Source: a virus
Direction: 5' to 3' (one strand)
DNA: 58,734 bases
Virus record (IMG/VR): IMGVR_UViG_3300005526_000001
Span: 1 to 58,734 of that record
Below, in pieces: positions 54,959 to 58,734 of this stretch (position 1 is its first letter; every line of letters starts with the position of its first letter). The notes beneath the pieces were generated by a model, which did not search any database, was not told the origin of the DNA, and saw only the letters and a program-made list of their open reading frames with translations. Both the position numbers and the translations under genes were made by a program.

Positions 54959-56726
54959 GCTTCACATCATTGACTCGCTCGACATATTGATCGGTTGTGT
55001 TGATTGCGTTGATGTGGATAACGACTGGCTGACCCTTCTGACCTGGCCGTCTAATCCTGCCGATACCCTGGTTGTTATCTTTCGGACTCCACGATCTATC
55101 CAAGAACACTACATGCCTAGCTGGGGTTAGATTAATGGATTCTCCACCAAGCTGTAGAGTGGACATAAACACCCGGTGTTGCATCTTCGGGAATGTCTTG
55201 AACCATTTTTCGTACCTTACGAGATCGCTATCCCCAACATCGAGATGAATGTATGGCATCTCCCAGTCAGTTCCTGCTGCGATCTCATTGTGCTTATCTA
55301 GTCTGGCTTTCAGAAGCTCTAGTGGGTCCTTAAAGCACGAAAAGACGACGAGCGGTTCCTTATGCTCGTCGTCCCATTGTAGACCCTCTAGGATTTCCAT
55401 GACCTTATCGAGCTTAGAACTCGGTTCGGTCAAGCGGATCTTTTGTATCCTACGACCCAACGCTGCATCGTAGTAATCCGCAGTTACCTCTGGTGTGCCT
55501 ACGCAGATTTGTCGCAGACGTTGCAATAGAGATAGAACATTCGCTGCGTGTAGCTCGACACCATTCTTATCGAGTGCAGCAAGCTCCATCTTAATTGCGT
55601 TGTACATCCTACGCTGCTCCTTATTAAGCTCTACCTCTTCTGGCTTGAAGATGGGGAACTTAATGTCGGGCAGGACTTCATCAAGCGTTCTGCGAACTCC
55701 GATACTTCTAACGACTTGTCTGAACTCGTCACGCTTTTCGGGTTTACACCCTACGATTTTAGCGTAACCATCCGAGTCGTCAACTTCACAGAACTCTTCA
55801 CGGAAGTTCCAGTACGAACCGTACTTTTTCTTGTCCAACCAATTCAACAGTGACCAAATCTCGTCTGGTCTATTGATGAATCCGGTTCCTGTGCTTCCGT
55901 GCCGGCCAACACGCGATTTGACCTTCTTAATGTTGACCGTCCAACGTGCCTTACGATCTTTGAGTCTGTGGAACTCGTCACACCAAACAAAGTCCCACTC
56001 TCTCGCGATTATGTAGTCTGCTTGGAGTGGTGGCTTGAACTTAAAGCCACCCTTCTCATCCTTGATCGGATTACCCTCTTCATCAATCTCCACCTTGCCA
56101 AAGTTACTGCGAGAGAAGATATCGTAGTGAGCAAGACAGACTACAGGAAACGCGAACTCTTCCGGCACGAACTTTAGCTTGTCCGGCGGAAGCTTCAACA
56201 TGAAGCCATTCTTATACAACGAGATACTCTGTGTCTCGATGTTAAGAATCTGGAAGTCCGGCAGAATCTCAGGTACAGCTTCTAGGAATGTACCCTTACC
56301 GCCCTTCGATGTGATTATCAGTACAGAAGGATTCTTGAACTTTTGCATCTCAGCTAGCTTACGTTCAAGATACCACAACCCTGTGCTGGTCTTATAACAA
56401 CCCATCTCCGACCAGTTTGCAGTTCCATTCGTAGGTGGTGGCAGCTCTCCTACAAGCTGAGATTCTCTCGTACCGTTGTACCTCAGAAGGTGGAAGATAT
56501 CGTAATCCTGCCAACCCTCTCTTACGAACTTACGCTTGTAGCCTTGGAAGATTTCATCATCTTCCGTCCATTCCCCGTTCCCGTTAAGTTCCTGCACAGG
56601 CGGGGGGACACTGTTTGCCATTCTCTCTAAGAGCCAGTCTTTATGCTCTTCTGGCGACAATACTTCTGGTTCTGAGGTTTGAGGCTTACCAAACAAAGCC
56701 TCGTATTCGTTTCGATTCATTGCCAT
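54921..56726 (-). CDS. SNF2/DEAD-type DNA helicase
   Basis: 601 residues, two RecA-like lobes. Motif I EMGCYKT (residues 107-113; the usual GxGKT is altered), motif II DEFH (250-253), motif III-like GSTGTGF, and the SNF2-like end QLGGESINLTPARHVVFLDR, QGIGRIRRPGQKGQPVVIHI. Replication or recombination helicase or translocase. AGAGG before ATG 56726. Overlaps the previous gene by 10 bases. Confidence 0.82.
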   Translation of the reverse strand: MAMNRNEYEALFGKPQTSEPEVLSPEEHKDWLLERMANSVPPPVQELNGNGEWTEDDEIFQGYKRKFVREGWQDYDIFHLLRYNGTRESQLVGELPPPTNGTANWSEMGCYKTSTGLWYLERKLAEMQKFKNPSVLIITSKGGKGTFLEAVPEILPDFQILNIETQSISLYKNGFMLKLPPDKLKFVPEEFAFPVVCLAHYDIFSRSNFGKVEIDEEGNPIKDEKGGFKFKPPLQADYIIAREWDFVWCDEFHRLKDRKARWTVNIKKVKSRVGRHGSTGTGFINRPDEIWSLLNWLDKKKYGSYWNFREEFCEVDDSDGYAKIVGCKPEKRDEFRQVVRSIGVRRTLDEVLPDIKFPIFKPEEVELNKEQRRMYNAIKMELAALDKNGVELHAANVLSLLQRLRQICVGTPEVTADYYDAALGRRIQKIRLTEPSSKLDKVMEILEGLQWDDEHKEPLVVFSCFKDPLELLKARLDKHNEIAAGTDWEMPYIHLDVGDSDLVRYEKWFKTFPKMQHRVFMSTLQLGGESINLTPARHVVFLDRSWSPKDNNQGIGRIRRPGQKGQPVVIHINAINTTDQYVERVNDVKHGWFKQIFGKEE

Positions 56727-57187
56727 TTAATACCTCTACTTGATACGAGTTGTACCGAGATCGAGATGGTCATCGCCCTGTGCAATGACTCTTCGTGTGA
56801 CCTACGTTTAACATTCTTGTGATACTTGTATGCATTTCCAGCTTTGATACATGCTGTTGTCTTAGTACAAAATAAGTCTACGCCTTGAGCCCCTCCTTTA
56901 ATAGGTTCATGACAAGAATTGCAAATAGGTCGATTATTTATCCGAACAAATCTTCGCGCTTTACTGGCTTTGATCCCATATATAGCCATGATGCGCTCAA
57001 CCTCGTCGGCATAACGAGTGAGCCATTTAAGTTCTTTGCATCGGCTACATAGACCATTAGCAGAAACGCGGTTACAAATTCTGCAAGTAGTTGGTGCGCC
57101 AGTGTGATCCGCGGTACAACTGGCGCACCAACCTGTGTCGTCGCTTAATGCGACAACGTAAGAGCCGCAGTTAGGGCATACTTCCAT
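56717..57187 (-). CDS. Triple zinc-ribbon protein
   Basis: 156 residues from ATG 57187, which starts EVCPNCGSYV. Cys pairs: CPNC, CASC, CRIC, CSRC, then ICNSC and a C-x-C-type end (FCTKTTAC). Three metal-binding ribbons joined by helices (EVERIMAIYGIKASKARRFV). Similar chains occur in phage transcription or replication accessory proteins. No exact family. Confidence 0.65.
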   Translation of the reverse strand: MEVCPNCGSYVVALSDDTGWCASCTADHTGAPTTCRICNRVSANGLCSRCKELKWLTRYADEVERIMAIYGIKASKARRFVRINNRPICNSCHEPIKGGAQGVDLFCTKTTACIKAGNAYKYHKNVKRRSHEESLHRAMTISISVQLVSSRGIKWQ

Positions 57188-57359
57188 GCCCGTTATCTTT
57201 TGCTGTCTCAGCAATTACGCGGGCACGCAGTTTGGAAGTAGTGTTGCTGATGTTCAGTTCCAACCTTTCGCGCAATTCCTGTTCATCCATCACACGAATG
57301 GGAAACTCTTCGTGTGTTTGAACATCACAAGCGAATCCCTTAACTAGAGGATCGCTCAT
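57171..57359 (-). CDS. Small hypothetical protein
   Basis: 62 residues from ATG 57359 (overlap with the previous gene's last codons). Beta start (MSDPLVKGFACDVQTHEEFP), then a helix (MDEQELRERLELNISNTTSK). No family recognised. Confidence 0.5.
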   Translation of the reverse strand: MSDPLVKGFACDVQTHEEFPIRVMDEQELRERLELNISNTTSKLRARVIAETAKDNGHGSMP

Positions 57360-57660
57360 ATATTTCACGATTGATCAGAACGGTTTCACCATTTATGTTC
57401 TCTATACGTACTGGACAATCAAGACCGTTCGCGGTATACAGGGTTTCAGCGGCTCTCCATAGTTGCGGTTTTGTGAACGTTGAAATCATGCCAGCTTCTT
57501 TACTTTCCATGAAGTACTTGATTTCATCTTGCGGGGTTATTGCCTTAGTAGGGCTTGCAAGCCCAGGGGGACCAGTCATATCCAGATGCTCGGAAGTATC
57601 TGTATGCTGCTCTTGACTGTCCCCATGCATCCCATGAGTGTCCGTAGGTTTTTCTTTCAT
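57340..57660 (-). CDS. Hypothetical protein overlapping the lysozyme-like gene
   Basis: 106 residues from ATG 57660 (GGGGG ahead, though closely spaced). Residues 1-38 overlap the lysozyme-like gene in another frame for 116 bases and are His/Asp/Thr-rich. The folded part is the C-terminal 65 residues (DEIKYFMESKEAGMISTFTK...). Either a true overlap or the real start is at a later ATG. Confidence 0.5.
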   Translation of the reverse strand: MKEKPTDTHGMHGDSQEQHTDTSEHLDMTGPPGLASPTKAITPQDEIKYFMESKEAGMISTFTKPQLWRAAETLYTANGLDCPVRIENINGETVLINREIYERSSS

Positions 57661-57865
57661 GGTCCCCCATTTGAAATAGACCGAGGTACTGACCATTTGA
57701 AGCCCAAATACTATAACCACTTTCACAACCAGCTACAGCTAACGCTTGACTACAGTACCTACCAAATACGGTACATATGGCGTGTTTCGTACTGCTGACT
57801 GATGCCTCTCCTACACTTGCTGCTATAAGAGCTGCTAACACAAATGCAGCAACAGATATAGACAG
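57545..57865 (-). CDS. Secreted lysozyme-like (SLT-fold) protein
   Basis: C-terminal part reads CESGYSIWASNGQYLGLFQM and DHERKTYGHSWDAWGQSRAA, ending SGYDWSPWACKPY, the core of goose-type/SLT muramidases with Glu in CESGY. Ahead lies a hydrophobic signal-like segment (SISVAAFVLAALIAASVGEA). Start is unclear: this frame has CTG 57865 or GTG 57841, while the strong AGGAGG (57883-57888) serves an ATG (57881) in another frame. Signal plus muramidase suggests wall remodelling early in infection. Confidence 0.6.
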   Translation of the reverse strand: MSISVAAFVLAALIAASVGEASVSSTKHAICTVFGRYCSQALAVAGCESGYSIWASNGQYLGLFQMGDHERKTYGHSWDAWGQSRAAYRYFRASGYDWSPWACKPY

Positions 57866-57897
57866 TAGCCGAAGGATACATCACCTCCTAATTAGTT

Positions 57898-57987
57898 TTA
57901 CCCCCATCCATTGAAGTAAGCAAGTACTACAAATATGGCAATAACAACCATCGCCACTTCGCCTATCGTGGGGTTACGATAGTTCAT
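57898..57987 (-). CDS. Tiny membrane protein (29 aa)
   Basis: 29 residues, GEVAMVVIAIFVVLAYFNGW with one membrane helix, preceded by a basic MNYRNP end. Strong ribosome site (TAGGAG). It is the first gene after the attenuator-type hairpin at 58000-58053. Confidence 0.6.
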   Translation of the reverse strand: MNYRNPTIGEVAMVVIAIFVVLAYFNGWG

Positions 57988-57999
57988 ATCTTAGCTCCT

Positions 58000-58053
58000 A
58001 AAAAGGGTCGGGAGAGGGAGTACCATAACCGCGAAAAGGTACTCCCTGCTCCC
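58000..58053 (-). terminator. Attenuator-type hairpin in the leader
   Basis: 58038-58053 pairs with 58010-58024 (15 bp with one bulged base), then 5 bases later a run of five Us (58000-58004 in plus: AAAAA). It stands between the promoter at 58121 and the tiny membrane gene, so it should reduce or control transcription into that run. A classic intrinsic terminator has the U-run closer to the stem. Confidence 0.65.
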
Positions 58054-58120
58054 TGAGTGCGCGCAGCACTTTCCTTGTAAATGCGCTTATCCACTGTACC
58101 ACGGTTTTGTCCGAGGCGAC

Positions 58121-58149
58121 AGCCTAGCACAAATTCCGCCCCATGTCAA
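58121..58149 (-). promoter_or_regulatory. Strong leftward promoter (TTGACA-17-TAGGCT)
   Basis: Minus strand: TTGACA (58144-58149, consensus), 17-base spacer, TAGGCT (58121-58126). The best promoter match in the window. It lies 34 bases past the stop of the 58183 gene and should drive the 57987 to 54746 gene block through the attenuator. Confidence 0.75.
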
Positions 58150-58182
58150 GTAATTTCTGACGTATTAGGTACTCTTGTACTA

Positions 58183-58377
58183 CTAACCGTTTTGATGCGA
58201 CAACGTGTTACTGTCGGCGCGAGGCGGCATAAGCGTTATAACGTTCTTGCGCCAGCACCACACGTTGTTAACTACCGTGGGTTCGTATCCAAGCAAGAAC
58301 TGAGCTTCGACCCAATCGTGGCCGTACTCCGTTATCTCGCTCTGTACGAACTCTCTGTATGTTGTGATGAGTCTCAT
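58183..58377 (-). CDS. Small hypothetical protein with start in a hairpin arm
   Basis: 64 residues (MRLITTYREFVQSEITEYGH...). ATG 58377 lies in the 3' arm of the 14-bp stem 58372-58412, so the start codon would be covered when that stem forms. No good ribosome site. No family recognised. Confidence 0.5.
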   Translation of the reverse strand: MRLITTYREFVQSEITEYGHDWVEAQFLLGYEPTVVNNVWCWRKNVITLMPPRADSNTLSHQNG

Positions 58378-58432
58378 ACTACAGCCACCGCTTAGGTAGC
58401 TGTAGTATGAGAGCGGGTGTTACCCCGCTCTC
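58372..58432 (-). promoter_or_regulatory. Double hairpin with shared bases, covering a start codon
   Basis: In minus RNA GAGAGCGGG (58424-58432) pairs with CCCGCTCTC (58409-58417). The longer stem pairs 58399-58412 with 58372-58385 (14 bp, perfect). Bases 58409-58412 are in both. The ATG of the next gene (58375-58377) is in the 3' arm. Same layout as 3537-3627 and 5673-5748. Confidence 0.75.
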
Positions 58433-58441
58433 ACGTTATTG

Positions 58442-58734
58442 CTACGCAGTTGCCTGCGTTGCAACCTCAGGCTCGTCCTCAACCTCTTCACCCATACCGG
58501 AAGTGTCACCAGTGTACTTCGCGGTATTGATGAGGAACACATGACCCTCACGCTCCGGCTTACCGTCTGCATCAACAACCGGCGTACCGTCGTCATTCGT
58601 GCGATCAGTGTTGACCCACTTGAGAAGTACCTTCACGTCACGGCCACCGGGAACACTCGGCGTACCGTCGTCCAGCATCTTCTTGCGAGCCATGTTGAAG
58701 CCCTGTGCTACGTTCTTCGGATCTTTCCCTGCGA
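58442..58734 (-). CDS. Hypothetical early protein, C-terminal part (starts at 182)
   Basis: The rest of the 144-residue protein read across the join; stop TAG at 58442-58444. The unique part is 58442-58694, and 58695-58734 repeats 1-40. Sequence includes MARKKMLDDGTPSVPGGRDV, a beta segment (KVLLKWVNTDRTNDDGTPVV) and an acidic tail (GMGEEVEDEPEVATQATA). If the window is treated as linear, ATG 58693 looks like a start, but the true start is TTG 182. Confidence 0.75.
   Translation of the reverse strand, partial: AGKDPKNVAQGFNMARKKMLDDGTPSVPGGRDVKVLLKWVNTDRTNDDGTPVVDADGKPEREGHVFLINTAKYTGDTSGMGEEVEDEPEVATQATA
58695..58734. repeat. Terminal direct repeat, right copy
   Basis: Identical to 1-40; see the left copy. 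Counting it once gives 58,694 bp. Confidence 0.9.

Noticed and set aside
2425-58432. The early hairpins as a CRISPR array or one dispersed repeat
   Set aside because: The stems differ in sequence, length and loop. No regular spacers exist. They share layout only.
1-58734. Integrase, transposase, reverse transcriptase or toxin-antitoxin genes
   Set aside because: I looked for their motifs in all frames of more than 60 residues and found none that I could support.

Overview
The window is a complete or nearly complete genome of a tailed double-stranded DNA phage with siphovirus-type (long, non-contractile tail) genes. The first 40 bases (1-40) are repeated exactly at 58695-58734, so the contig closes into a circle of 58,694 bp. 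One gene reads straight across the join. I see no integrase, excisionase or recognisable immunity repressor, so a lytic lifestyle is the simpler reading. The host cannot be fixed. The zinc-finger, DUF6011-type, Sak4-like, Cas4-like nuclease and DUF3987-type genes, GTG/TTG starts, strong GGAGG ribosome sites and TTGACx-17-TAGGxT promoters resemble phages of Actinobacteria, but base composition is only moderate and this stays an inference.

Layout. Two opposing transcription arms share a divergent control region at about 10.53-10.93 kb and meet at about 42.1 kb. The leftward (minus) arm runs from 10.5 kb down through position 1, across the join to 58.7 kb, and on to 42.24 kb. Its first part (10.5-0 kb) holds about 35 small, mostly unrecognised early genes, many translationally coupled (ATGA, TAATG or GTGA overlaps). 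It also carries an HNH endonuclease and a 415-bp non-coding segment (8671-9085) with an iteron-like array. Its second part (58.7-42.2 kb) is the replication and recombination module: a lysozyme-like secreted protein, zinc-ribbon proteins, an SNF2-type helicase, a Cas4-like PD-(D/E)XK nuclease, a Sak4/RecA-like ATPase, a DUF669-like protein, a primase-helicase, a DNA polymerase I with a UDG-like N-terminal domain, a RuvC-like resolvase, a collagen-like protein and a tRNA with a CAT anticodon.

The rightward (plus) arm is the virion and lysis module. It begins, unusually, with a block of LamG-like and repeat-rich beta proteins (adhesin/fibre type, 12.1-21.7 kb). Then come large terminase, portal, Mu I-like protease with nested scaffold, decoration protein, major capsid, head-tail connectors, tail tube, tail assembly chaperone with a -1 frameshift, tape measure, distal tail proteins, CHAP endolysin, two holin-like proteins and a second collagen-like protein. 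A promoter-hairpin segment and two tiny membrane genes end the arm before the terminator.

Most unusual. The leftward arm has stem-loops of 8-18 bp in most of its larger intergenic gaps, placed between a stop codon and the next ribosome site. Their sequences differ but the layout recurs. In four of them every departure from perfect pairing is a G-U pair in the transcribed (minus) RNA and would be an A-C mismatch in the other strand. In three, a short hairpin shares bases with the long one, so the two cannot both form. This looks like a phage-wide RNA control or processing system. I know of no exact match; the nearest parallel I recall is the extended start-associated sequences of cluster K mycobacteriophages.
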